Positions 55,151 through 63,383 of a stretch of DNA of 64,000 bases are shown one piece after another. Origin of the DNA: Actinoplanes sp. TBRC 11911 (lineage in GTDB: Bacteria; Actinomycetota; Actinomycetes; Mycobacteriales; Micromonosporaceae); NCBI RefSeq assembly GCF_012933445.1, contig NZ_JABBNC010000027.1:62001-126000 (forward strand). The letters are read 5' to 3'. The first letter of the stretch is position 1; every line of letters starts with the position of its first letter. The translations under genes and the position numbers were made by a program. The notes below the pieces were generated by a model. It did no database searches, was not told where the DNA came from, and saw only the letters and a list, made by a program, of their open reading frames with translations.

Positions 55151-56107
55151 TCAAGACTCGCCCATGATCAACTCAAAGGAACGGGCGCGCTCCTTGGCGT
55201 CGATGATGGGGGTCCACAACATAAGTTCGTCCGCTCCGAACTGGGCTGTCAGCGCCGTTAAGCGCTCGTGGACGACCCGTGGGCTGCCCTGCACCGCATG
55301 CTCGCGCAATCCAGTGACCGCCGCGTTCTCTTGCGCCGTGAACTCGTACGAAGCGGCGCTGGTCATGTCCAGCAGCGGTTGATCAGTGTGATTGATGGCC
55401 TGCCTGGCCCGGTGGATCTCAATGGGACGGGCCAACGCGTCAGCCTCAGTGTCTGTCTCAGCGCAGATAGCCTGGATCGACAGCATCACCCGAGGGCTGT
55501 CGTTCCATCGCGAGGGCCGGAACGCAGTGCGATAGTACTCCAGCGTCTCTACCGCCTGCTGCGGCCTGATGTGGTAGGCGAATGCCATCGGCAGACCGAG
55601 GTCGGCAGCCAGCCGGGCACCCGAGGGGCTCGAAGCAAGAATCCACGCTTCCGCCGGGTCCGGCTGTTCACCGATGAGTCGCAGGATGTCGGCCACGCCA
55701 CGGTGGTATCCCTCGTCGGTGACCGGCTCAGCGCCCGGACGAAGTGCCCTAGCTGTCGCTTGATCGACTGTACCGGGTCCTTTGCCGATACCTAGGTCGA
55801 TCCGCGTAGGGAAAAACGCGGTCAACGCCGCGAACTGCTCAGCCACCGCCAGTGGCGCATGGTTGACCGCGAGCACACCGCCGGAGCCCACCCGGATCGA
55901 CGAGGTTGCCGACGCCACCCGGGCAATGCTCACAGCCGGCGGAAAAGGCGGATACGCAAGGGATTTGTGTCGCTCTGCGTACCAGATTCGCTGGTAACCC
56001 AGACGCTCGACGGTTTGCGCGACATCGATGATTCCGCGTACGTCGACCGTCGGATGCGCGGTGACGAACGCAGGGATCTCCAATACGGACAGGGGAGTAA
56101 CAGACAT
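55151..56107 (-). CDS. LLM class flavin-dependent oxidoreductase (copy 2)
   Basis: 318 residues, ATG 56107 (MSVTPLSVLEIPAF). 'RIWYAERHKS', 'RVGSGGVLAVNHAPL', 'RIDLGIGKGPG' and 'GLPMAFAYHIRPQ' are MsnO8-type LLM features. It is the intact relative of the decayed copy near 48.5 kb and of copy 1. A perfect 14-bp-arm palindrome starts at its own ATG and includes the 24-bp site at 56112-56135, so regulator binding would directly block initiation. Confidence 0.94.
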   Translation of the reverse strand: MSVTPLSVLEIPAFVTAHPTVDVRGIIDVAQTVERLGYQRIWYAERHKSLAYPPFPPAVSIARVASATSSIRVGSGGVLAVNHAPLAVAEQFAALTAFFPTRIDLGIGKGPGTVDQATARALRPGAEPVTDEGYHRGVADILRLIGEQPDPAEAWILASSPSGARLAADLGLPMAFAYHIRPQQAVETLEYYRTAFRPSRWNDSPRVMLSIQAICAETDTEADALARPIEIHRARQAINHTDQPLLDMTSAASYEFTAQENAAVTGLREHAVQGSPRVVHERLTALTAQFGADELMLWTPIIDAKERARSFELIMGES

Positions 56108-56111
56108 GCTC

Positions 56112-56135
56112 CTGACTATACTATTAGATAGTCAG
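56112..56135. promoter_or_regulatory. 24-bp palindrome, site 10 (CTGACTA-N10-TAGTCAG)
   Basis: Fully symmetric arms, extended by flanks to a 14-bp inverted repeat (56106-56119 and 56128-56141). It overlaps the 5' end of LLM copy 2. Confidence 0.7.
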
Positions 56136-56280
56136 GAGCATGAGGCCCTCCGCCTCTATCGAGTCCGACATCACACCAGCACGACGCCGCCGCGCGCCAA
56201 GCATTACGCCGAGGTGAGTGGCGTTGCCGCCGTCGAACTCGAGCGGCACGGCGAGATCGACGGCATCGACGGAACGTTCG

Positions 56281-57684
56281 CTACGCGGGATTGATGTTGA
56301 AGTTGACGCGAAAGATGTTGTCCGGGTCGTAGGTTCGCTTGACCGCGACAAGTCGGTCCCATGTATCACTTTCATAGGCTCGCCGGACACCTTCAGCATT
56401 GGCGTCGGCTGCAGAGAGGTAGTTGACGTTCTGGCGCCCGGTGCTCCACGGGGCGAGTCGCTGGATCAATTCGTCGAGGTGCAGATTCAGAGCGGCCATC
56501 TCGTCCGGTGAGGCAAGGCCGAGAGTATGCAACGCGAAGCCCGCGTCGCGGGCGCCGACGGCACTGGGATGAAACGCGGGAAGCGTGAGTGCTCCGCCGA
56601 GATGAAGCAGTTCGGTCAGAACCACAGGGCTATCCGCAGCAGGGCCGGCGAGCTGGACCAGGGCCTCGACTGCCCCAGCCGGCAGATCGCGCAACAGCAG
56701 GGATCGATCATGAAAAGGCAGCGGGTCGACGGGTTCGTTGTAGATCGAGTAGATCTCCGCGAATGGCATTTCCGCCACGGTGTCCAAGAGCCGAGGTCCG
56801 ATGGCCCGAAGCGGTTCGATCAGGCGCTCGCCCTCACGGGTGCCACCTAGATAGGCAACACGGACCTGCGCGATGAGCTTGCCCCGCAACAGCTCGGGAA
56901 AAGGCGGGAAGGGAGGCACCCGCAACAGCCCAACGGACGAAGTCATCGCGTCAGGTTGGTCTGTAGTCCACCGGCTCCAGGTGCCAACCACCTCGGCGAT
57001 GCAGTCGCCAGGGAAAACCAGGACACCGCCATACAGACGGACGACTGGGACGAGGCCAACCTCGATAGCCGTCACCACCCCGAAGTTGCCTTTGCCGCCG
57101 CGCACCGCCCAGAACAACTCGGGTTCGGTGTCGGGGGTGACATGCCGAAGGACGCCATCCGCGGTGACGAGGTCGAAGGTGAGGACCCGATCGGAGGCGA
57201 AGCCGTAGGCGCGGCTCAGCGGTCCAAGGCCGCCGCCGAGGGTATAACCGGCCACCGTGACGCCGCCCGCGCTGCCGGTCAACGGTGCCAGCAAAAACGG
57301 CGCTGTCTCCTCGACGAGGCGATGCATCCGGACTCCCGCACCGACGCGGGCGCTGCCAGCCCACGCATCGACAGTAACGCTGTCCATCCGTCGTGTATTG
57401 ATCAATAGAGCGCCTTCGGCAGGCACCATGCTGCCGTGACCACTGCCCAGGACAGCGACCGGCATTGACTTCCTTGCCGCGAATCGCACTGCTGCCTGGA
57501 CGTCGCGCTCAGTCGTCGCTCCGACGACCACTGCTGGACGTAACGGTACGGACAGGTTATAGCCGGCGCACTCACTCTCATAGCCTTCGTCACCTGGCTG
57601 CAGGACCGGCCCGGCGATCTCGCTCACCAGGTCACGGATGGTGCTGCTGCCGTGAAGATCCTCATCGCCTGCAAAAGTACTCAT
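56281..57684 (-). CDS. BBE-type FAD-linked oxidase (copy 2)
   Basis: 467 residues, start MSTFAGDEDLHGSS. PCMH FAD domain: 'PAVVVGATTERDVQAAVRFA', His in 'VLGSGHGS', 'GYTLGGGLGPLSRAYGFASD' and 'FWAVRGGKGNFGVVTAIE'. Berberine-bridge C-terminus 'WDRLVAVKRTYDPDNIF'. As in copy 1, the second flavin-linking Cys is absent. It lies about 170 bp downstream of the LLM copy 2 promoter region, on the same strand. Confidence 0.94.
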   Translation of the reverse strand: MSTFAGDEDLHGSSTIRDLVSEIAGPVLQPGDEGYESECAGYNLSVPLRPAVVVGATTERDVQAAVRFAARKSMPVAVLGSGHGSMVPAEGALLINTRRMDSVTVDAWAGSARVGAGVRMHRLVEETAPFLLAPLTGSAGGVTVAGYTLGGGLGPLSRAYGFASDRVLTFDLVTADGVLRHVTPDTEPELFWAVRGGKGNFGVVTAIEVGLVPVVRLYGGVLVFPGDCIAEVVGTWSRWTTDQPDAMTSSVGLLRVPPFPPFPELLRGKLIAQVRVAYLGGTREGERLIEPLRAIGPRLLDTVAEMPFAEIYSIYNEPVDPLPFHDRSLLLRDLPAGAVEALVQLAGPAADSPVVLTELLHLGGALTLPAFHPSAVGARDAGFALHTLGLASPDEMAALNLHLDELIQRLAPWSTGRQNVNYLSAADANAEGVRRAYESDTWDRLVAVKRTYDPDNIFRVNFNINPA

Positions 57685-57852
57685 CTCGACGCCTTAACTA
57701 GACTCCATAGCTGGCTTGCCCGGACGGATGCCCGCCAGCGAGATCTGCTTCGTTGCGATTGCGTGGCCGCTTCGGGCAATCACCGCCCGGCAACACCGAG
57801 GAGCCAAGCGATCCGCGATCGGCGGACACGGCGGGAAATCCGTCCCTACGTG

Positions 57853-58275
57853 TCAGCTCCATTCCGCGGCCACGGCCATCAGTTTTAATCGTTCCGCACC
57901 GGCGTGGATGGCGGGAACAGTGCGTCGGGTCAACGTGAGCGTTGCGCTGGTCTCTTGCGGTCCGATATCGCCGATCTCGTCGTGGGCGGCGACGGTGTCG
58001 CCGCCCACGACGACGAGTTGCTGAGCATCGCTGGACAAGATGGGCGGTGCCTGCGGGGCGACCCGCCGGCCAGTCGGCACCGGCGATCCCCATGAGACGA
58101 TCACGTCACGAGCGTGTAGGTCGGGCGAACAGTTCTTCACCCGTAGCCTGACGTAGGCCGAGTCAGTCGACAGTGCCGTGCGCGCGAGGTAGTCGTCAGT
58201 AACCTCGGCATCGTCAACAGGGTGCCAGAAAGCCAGGTAGTCGGGCAGGTCGTAGAAGGTGACTGCCGTGGCCAA
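57853..58275 (-). CDS. Unrecognised 140-residue protein
   Basis: Starts MATAVTFYDLPDYLAFWHPV with a weak AGGTTCC site upstream. The sequence 'YVRLRVKNCSPDLHARDVIVS', 'LVVVGGDTVAAHDEIGDI' and 'SATLTLTRRTVPAIHAG' alternates strands like an immunoglobulin-like or CARDB-type beta sandwich, but I do not recognise a family. No signal peptide. A TTTTTA-N8-TAAAAA palindrome lies 80 bp upstream, facing the SDR gene that has the same site, so the two are probably a divergent unit. Confidence 0.75.
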   Translation of the reverse strand: MATAVTFYDLPDYLAFWHPVDDAEVTDDYLARTALSTDSAYVRLRVKNCSPDLHARDVIVSWGSPVPTGRRVAPQAPPILSSDAQQLVVVGGDTVAAHDEIGDIGPQETSATLTLTRRTVPAIHAGAERLKLMAVAAEWS

Positions 58276-58355
58276 GGTGGAACCTCCTCATGTATCGCCG
58301 CGGGCTTCGGCGGTTCGCGACGGCATGTGTCCACATCTACCGCCCTACCGGGTAT

Positions 58356-58375
58356 TTTTTACCGCCGACTAAAAA
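58356..58375. promoter_or_regulatory. Palindrome TTTTTA-N8-TAAAAA, site 2
   Basis: Perfect 6-bp arms with spacer CCGCCGAC, 80 bp upstream of the unrecognised minus gene. Confidence 0.65.
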
Positions 58376-58463
58376 TCTAGGGTCACGACGATCGCGCGTC
58401 AAGCGGATGCCTTTTGCGCCACAGTCATGTGCTGCGTTGACATTCAGGACGGTCCGCACTAGT

Positions 58464-58483
58464 TTTTTAGCGTACGGTAAAGA
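58464..58483. promoter_or_regulatory. Palindrome TTTTTA-N8-TAAAGA, site 3
   Basis: One mismatch; spacer GCGTACGG. It lies 67 bp upstream of the SDR gene at 58550. Confidence 0.6.
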
Positions 58484-58549
58484 ACGCAGGCGAGTCGTGC
58501 ACCTGCCCGACCCACACGTCCCATCACGATCCGTGAGCGAGGAACAGTA

Positions 58550-59305
58550 ATGAACAAACCGTTTACAGGGAAGGTCGCCCTAGTGACTGGCGGTTCGCGA
58601 GGCTTAGGGGCGGCCACCGTCAAGATGCTCGCCGAGCAAGGCGCCGACGTGGCGTTCACCTATCACAGCTCGAGTGAGCTCGCAGAAACAGTCGTCGAGG
58701 AGGTGCACTCCAAAGGCGGCAAAGCTGTCGCGTTTCGCTCCGATCAGGCCGACACCGGCCGCGCAGCAGCGTTGGTCGGCGAGGTAGTGGCAGAATTCGG
58801 GGGGTTAGACATCCTCGTAAACAATGCGGCGATCTCGGTCGAGCAGGGACGCACGGTGGACGATCCCGACGCGGACACCGCCGCGCAGGATCGGATGCAT
58901 GCAACGAACTACCTCGGTGTGATCGCCCTCATCCGAGCCGCCTCCAAGGTCATGCGCGACAACGGGCGCATCGTCTCGATCAGTTCAGGGCTTGGCACGT
59001 TGGTCGGTCTGCCAGGTCTGGCCGACTACTCTGCGAGTAAGTCCGGGATCGAGCGATACACCGCCGGCGCGGCGCGGGACCTCGGGCCTCGCGGTATCAC
59101 AGCCAACGTCGTGCAAGCGGGGCTGATGGAGAGCCCGACGATGAAGCCGCCGCCTGAGGTCCTCGAGGCCCTGGTGAGTTCGTTATCGCTGAAGCGTATC
59201 GCCGACCCCGACGAGATCGCGGCGGCAATCGTCTTCCTGGCCAGCCCTGCTGCGTCATACATCACCGGGGCGAAACTGGACGCCAACGGCGGATACAACG
59301 CCTGA
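58550..59305 (+). CDS. Short-chain dehydrogenase/reductase (3-oxoacyl-ACP reductase-like)
   Basis: 251 residues, ATG 58550 with GAGGAAC upstream. 'VALVTGGSRGLGAATVK', NNAAIS, 'IVSISSGLG' and 'YSASKSG' give the classical cofactor site and Ser-Tyr-Lys; 'PAASYITGAKLDANGGYNA' is the usual SDR end. The family includes FabG-like reductases of ketones. The upstream operator is shared with the FAD monooxygenase operon and the divergent gene; the TetR gene downstream is the candidate regulator. Confidence 0.94.
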   Translation: MNKPFTGKVALVTGGSRGLGAATVKMLAEQGADVAFTYHSSSELAETVVEEVHSKGGKAVAFRSDQADTGRAAALVGEVVAEFGGLDILVNNAAISVEQGRTVDDPDADTAAQDRMHATNYLGVIALIRAASKVMRDNGRIVSISSGLGTLVGLPGLADYSASKSGIERYTAGAARDLGPRGITANVVQAGLMESPTMKPPPEVLEALVSSLSLKRIADPDEIAAAIVFLASPAASYITGAKLDANGGYNA

Positions 59306-59328
59306 GAGGCGGCATACAGAACGGCCGA

Positions 59329-59363
59329 AGAGAGCGGGTTGACGAGTCCGTCAGCCCGTCTCT
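59329..59363. terminator. Stem-loop after SDR gene
   Basis: AGAGAGCGGGTTGACG (59329-59344) and CGTCAGCCCGTCTCT (59349-59363) pair with one bulge and one G-T, loop AGTC, about 25 bp after the stop and followed by TCTT. Confidence 0.6.
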
Positions 59364-59553
59364 TGCCATCGTATTTACCGAACGGCTTGGCGAGTCCCGT
59401 CGGTTGCCACCGGGTCCCCTGCCCTCCCCCGCCTCTACTGCTACGAAGGGCTTGACACAACGCTGACAGCTTGCAGGGCCTGCGCCCCGGTGGTGGTTGC
59501 CGTCGCGGTATTTTAGTGACCGGGACAATGATTGGCGTGAACTGGAGGCGACG

Positions 59554-60156
59554 ATGGCTGGTGGACGGCCGCGCTCGTTCGACCGTGATGCGGCTCTCGA
59601 CCGAGCCCTGGAGGTCTTCTGGCGCCAAGGCTACGAGGGCACGGGGATCTCCGACCTGACCAAGGCGATGGGCATCAACAACGCCCCCAGCCTCTACCAC
59701 GCCTTCGGGAACAAGGAACAACTCTTCCACCAGGTGCTCGACCGCTACACCGACGGCCCGGCCCGTTACATCCGTGAGGCGATGGCCCGCCCCACAGCAC
59801 GCGACGCGGTCGAGGCGCTGCTGCATGGCGCCGCCGACGCGACAACCGATCCCGAACACCCTCGGGGGTGTATCACCGTGCAGGGCGCGCTGCCATTCTC
59901 GCCGGGTGCGCAGGCGGCGCACGACGAGCTGACCGCTCGTCGGGCGGCCGGAGAGGCGGCGCTTCGTAAGCGGCTACGGCGCGCCCGCAAAGACGGCGAG
60001 ATTCCGGCCAGTGCCGACCCTGATCGGCTGGCACGTTACTTCACCACCATTTACCAGGGCATCGCGGTCCAGGCTGCCGGTGGGGCAACCCGGAAGCAGC
60101 TGCACCAGATCGTGGACACGGCCATGGCAGTCTGGCCCCGACAAGATGACGCCTGA
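59554..60156 (+). CDS. TetR family transcriptional regulator (AcrR-like)
   Basis: 200 residues from ATG 59554 with GGAGG upstream; the open frame begins 57 nt earlier without a site. Helix-turn-helix 'RDAALDRALEVFWRQGYEGT' and 'SLYHAFGNKEQLFHQVLDRY' near residues 8-56. Its C-terminus contains 'CITVQGALPFSPGAQ', like the TetR_C group that often controls SDR genes. A weak TTTTAGTGACCGG-like half-site lies at about 59510, so it is the likely reader of the TTTTTA-N8-TAAAAA operators. Confidence 0.93.
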   Translation: MAGGRPRSFDRDAALDRALEVFWRQGYEGTGISDLTKAMGINNAPSLYHAFGNKEQLFHQVLDRYTDGPARYIREAMARPTARDAVEALLHGAADATTDPEHPRGCITVQGALPFSPGAQAAHDELTARRAAGEAALRKRLRRARKDGEIPASADPDRLARYFTTIYQGIAVQAAGGATRKQLHQIVDTAMAVWPRQDDA

Positions 60157-60163
60157 CCGGACG

Positions 60164-61144
60164 TCACGACGGTTCGCGAAAATAAGGGAAGGCTGCGGTC
60201 ATCGTGGAGTTGTCCAACCCGATCAGCACAGGAGTGTTGGTCGCCATCGAGAACATCACGTTTGGCGCGTTGTCGATCAGCGACCGTCCGTTGATCTCCA
60301 AGAATCCGTAGACCGCCTGGGTACCCAGCGTGTAGGGCAGCACATCCGGGAGAAACCTGGCGGCGAAAGCTGCGCCGTATGCCTGCGGATCAAGCACATT
60401 GCCGTACGCGGCGACGAGAGCAGCGATCGCGCTGGCGAGTTGTTTGCCGTAGTTGACGGTGTCGTCGGCCGGAGGCGTGTGGTTCAGCTCCTCGCCCCAC
60501 TGCTCGTCAAACTCGGCGAAGAGCGGATGGATCATCGGGAAACCGACTCGCTTGACCGGCTGCCATCCGTCAACGCCCGTGACCAGACTGGTCAGCGCCC
60601 AGACGGTGAACCGCTGATCATCCGCGAGCATCGGCTGGAGTTCATCGTCCGGAACCTCCAAGACGATGGTATATACGCTCTGCCTGGCGAACGGTCGTTC
60701 TGCCGCGGAGAGGTCCCCCGTGTCGATCCAGGACGGATCCCCGGCGCGTCCGGTCCATACCCGTGTGCCAGAGGGCGCTGTCACAGTCTGGCCGGTGACG
60801 CCCTCGAGGATCGTAACGTTCTCGGTTTCAGCGTGCGACAAAGCACTGGCAGTGTCATACAGCGCCTGCAGCGTCAGGGCCTGCCGTCCAGAATTGTCCA
60901 GCTCGCCGAAGGTAAACCGGTAGACCACGTTTTCTCTCGCGTCGCCGTCGGTGTCAAGCCTAAATTCGTACCGTGCTTCTGGGTGATATCCGGCGGGTGA
61001 CTGTTTCCCAGTGACATCGGCGAAGAACGAGTGGTTGACGTTCATCACGAAGACTGTTCCTTCTTCGCCGCGAAACACGTACAGGTCAGCGATATTCAAC
61101 CGAGTGTCATCGCGAGTCACCGGTGAATCAGGTTCGTACAACAT
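60164..61144 (-). CDS. DUF4331 family protein
   Basis: 326 residues, ATG 61144. 'DDTRLNIADLYVFRGEEGTVFVMNVNHSF' (shown in part: DLYVFRGEEGTVFVMN) is the DUF4331 start; 'YEFRLDTDGDARENVVYRF' and 'NAPNVMFSMATN' follow. No signal peptide here, though many family members are secreted. Function unknown. It is convergent with the TetR gene, ending 8 bp away. Confidence 0.88.
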   Translation of the reverse strand: MLYEPDSPVTRDDTRLNIADLYVFRGEEGTVFVMNVNHSFFADVTGKQSPAGYHPEARYEFRLDTDGDARENVVYRFTFGELDNSGRQALTLQALYDTASALSHAETENVTILEGVTGQTVTAPSGTRVWTGRAGDPSWIDTGDLSAAERPFARQSVYTIVLEVPDDELQPMLADDQRFTVWALTSLVTGVDGWQPVKRVGFPMIHPLFAEFDEQWGEELNHTPPADDTVNYGKQLASAIAALVAAYGNVLDPQAYGAAFAARFLPDVLPYTLGTQAVYGFLEINGRSLIDNAPNVMFSMATNTPVLIGLDNSTMTAAFPYFREPS

Positions 61145-61454
61145 GAGGGTTCACACCTCGCCTTCCATTGTAAGTCTGCTGCCCGCAGCTGCCGCCGGCG
61201 GCGGCGAGCGCGGGCCGTGTTAGAGCCGCGCCGCGGTCACGTGGCGGGCTACCGCCGAAGCTGCTCATCAGCACCGAACCGTTCGCCCCTGCCGCCAGAC
61301 CTCTTCGCCGGAACCCCGCACGCGGGACTAGCGGTCACATCGATGTCGATTTCACGAACTCGTCACCGTCAATCACCACGAGATTCCGGCGACGGCGCCC
61401 CGGCGCACACAGCACGGGCTGGCATTTTGGTCTTCCTACTCACCACCCTAGTAT

Positions 61455-61478
61455 CTGACTACCAGATCGCCAAGCTAG
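61455..61478. promoter_or_regulatory. 24-bp palindrome, site 11 (CTGACTA-N10-AAGCTAG)
   Basis: Exact consensus match, 310 bp upstream of the DUF4331 gene. Confidence 0.6.
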
Positions 61479-61740
61479 CGTAGCGCCGAGCGTACCCGCC
61501 ACGGTCTTGACCCCCGAGCAGCAGCGACCACAGCCGCACCCCGCGGGCGTCCGAGCCAAGGCGCCGCGATCGTCGGACCTCGTCAACCGGCCCACCGGCG
61601 GCTTCGTCCGCTACCCCAATCAAAAGGACTGCGTGGCACGAGGGTCCGACCGCCTGAATCGAGGCAAAGGACACCGCACTGGAGAGGGTTGGACTCGCGG
61701 TCGAAGCGTCAGACAACAACGACCACATGCGTTTGCCGGA

Positions 61741-61773
<33 letters not shown>

Positions 61774-61815
61774 ATCAGGCTGTGGTGTCGGTCTCCATAC
61801 TCCGCCCTGACACAT

Positions 61816-61839
61816 CTGAGTATTATAAGGTATAGTCAG
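61816..61839. promoter_or_regulatory. 24-bp palindrome, site 12 (CTGAGTA-N10-TAGTCAG)
   Basis: One mismatch; flanks extend the symmetry (CATCTGA/TCAGATG). It lies about 250 bp upstream of the peptide deformylase gene. Confidence 0.6.
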
Positions 61840-62088
61840 ATGCTCGGTGAGCATCGTTCCCCTCCTGGCGTCCTTATCACTTTTGATCGTGAGTAATGAC
61901 AAACCGGCGGACGACCCACGGGTTCCACGGTCACTGGGTTTCCAAGCTCTCCTATTGCGCGTCGTCACCAAACTGCCAGGTAGGAGCAATGCGGTACCAA
62001 TCATCATAGTTCCATCGTCTCTTTCATCGTCCGTGTGGAGGTCCGGCCTCCGCACGATCAGATGTCGTTGCTGAGAAGGGGTTTCTGG

Positions 62089-62625
62089 ATGTCGGTGTTG
62101 CCCATCCTGAAGGTCGGCGATCCGGTACTACGCCAGGTCGCCGAGCCAGTGACCAATTTCGACGCAGAGCTTCGCCGCCTTGTAAGAGATTTGAACGCGA
62201 CACTGAAGGCGTCACGTGGCGCCGGCCTGGCTGCACCACAGCTCGGCGTGGGGCTGCGAGTATTCGCCATCAACCCGCACCTGCCCGGCAACCGCTTGCG
62301 GCTGGACCACTTGGTCAACCCCGGCCTGAAGTTCCCCGACGAGGAGATGCAAGACGGGCTTGAAGGGTGTCTTTCCATCCCGGGGATCTACCTTGACACC
62401 AAGCGCCGGATGAATGTGGCAGCTACGGGCTACACCTCCCACGGCGACCCCGTTCAGATTGTCGGCAAGGGGCTGCTCGCCCGGTGTATACAACACGAGA
62501 CCGATCATCTAGACGGCGTGCTGTTCATCGATCGGCAGGATCCAGAGGTTCAAGCGCAGCTGATCGCGACGTTGCGTGAGGCAGCCTGGTGGGACGCCGA
62601 CATCCAGGTCAGCCCGCACGGATAA
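62089..62625 (+). CDS. def: Peptide deformylase
   Basis: 178 residues from ATG 62089 with GAAGGGG upstream. Motifs: 'RGAGLAAPQLGV', 'EGCLSIPG' and 'QHETDHLDG' supply the Gln, Cys and HExxH metal ligands. It removes formyl groups from nascent proteins. Actinomycetes often carry extra copies; this one lies alone, away from fmt and other translation genes, so it is likely an accessory copy. A 24-bp palindrome lies about 250 bp upstream. Confidence 0.95.
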   Translation: MSVLPILKVGDPVLRQVAEPVTNFDAELRRLVRDLNATLKASRGAGLAAPQLGVGLRVFAINPHLPGNRLRLDHLVNPGLKFPDEEMQDGLEGCLSIPGIYLDTKRRMNVAATGYTSHGDPVQIVGKGLLARCIQHETDHLDGVLFIDRQDPEVQAQLIATLREAAWWDADIQVSPHG

Positions 62626-63383
62626 GCTTCACCAGGCCCTGCCGGCTCGACCGCGAGCGGCCAATGCCGCGTCGCGCCGACCTGAGACTGCGCAGCCTGA
62701 TGCTCAGACCCACCAGCCGTACGGGCTGCCGTAGTGTTGATCCGGGGACCCGGAAACCGAAACAGAGCAACCGGATTTCGGGTCTCCAGCCTCCACGAGC
62801 AGCCACCGCCCCGGCGAACGCGCAGTTTCGGCACAGCCGCGGGCCGGCGTCGTATCGTGCGCACCCAGACGTTCCTTTGTTGAGATTAACGTCATCCTTG
62901 GACTCCGTTTGGGACGCCTTGTCGTCGCTGCTCATCTTGGCGTCCCCCAGAGAGGAATTCGCTGCACGGTAACGTCGATGGGCTTGTACGCCGGCGCACA
63001 CAGCAACGAGAAATGCCACGGTCGAGTTCGAGCTTGCATCGGCTGCTCCTATCTCGCTGGTTCACCATTATGATCTGCGACATCGCCTCCAGTTGTCGAC
63101 AATCGACGCTCATCTTCGGTCTTCGACATCGAAACAGAGTCCGCGGCGATCGGTTCGTCTTGCATGTTCGCTGCCACATGCCGGCCGTCACTATCGCAAT
63201 CAGGTCTGTTGTGGCGTGATGAGAGAGCATCGCCTTGAGGCCGCCCGAGCCCAGATACCGAGATTGCGACCTCTATCTCAGAAAGAAGCAGAACTAGCCA
63301 CGCTCATGTGCGTCTGAGTTGTCATGGGCATGATCAAATCCCGGCCCGCCGTAGATGGGGTTCGACTCACGCAAGGAGTAGTC
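62626..63383. other. Intergenic, no supported gene
   Basis: 758 bp. Minus-strand text near 62870-62960 (MSSDDKASQTESKDDVNL) could be a small charged protein, but no start signal or family supports it. The end should hold the chorismate mutase promoter. Confidence 0.35.

Noticed and set aside
57690..57715. TTAACTA/TAGCTGG sequence upstream of BBE copy 2
   Set aside because: Half-sites are present but spacing is 7 in place of 10 and symmetry is poor.
62609..63019. 136-codon minus-strand frame
   Set aside because: Irregular composition, no start signal, no family.
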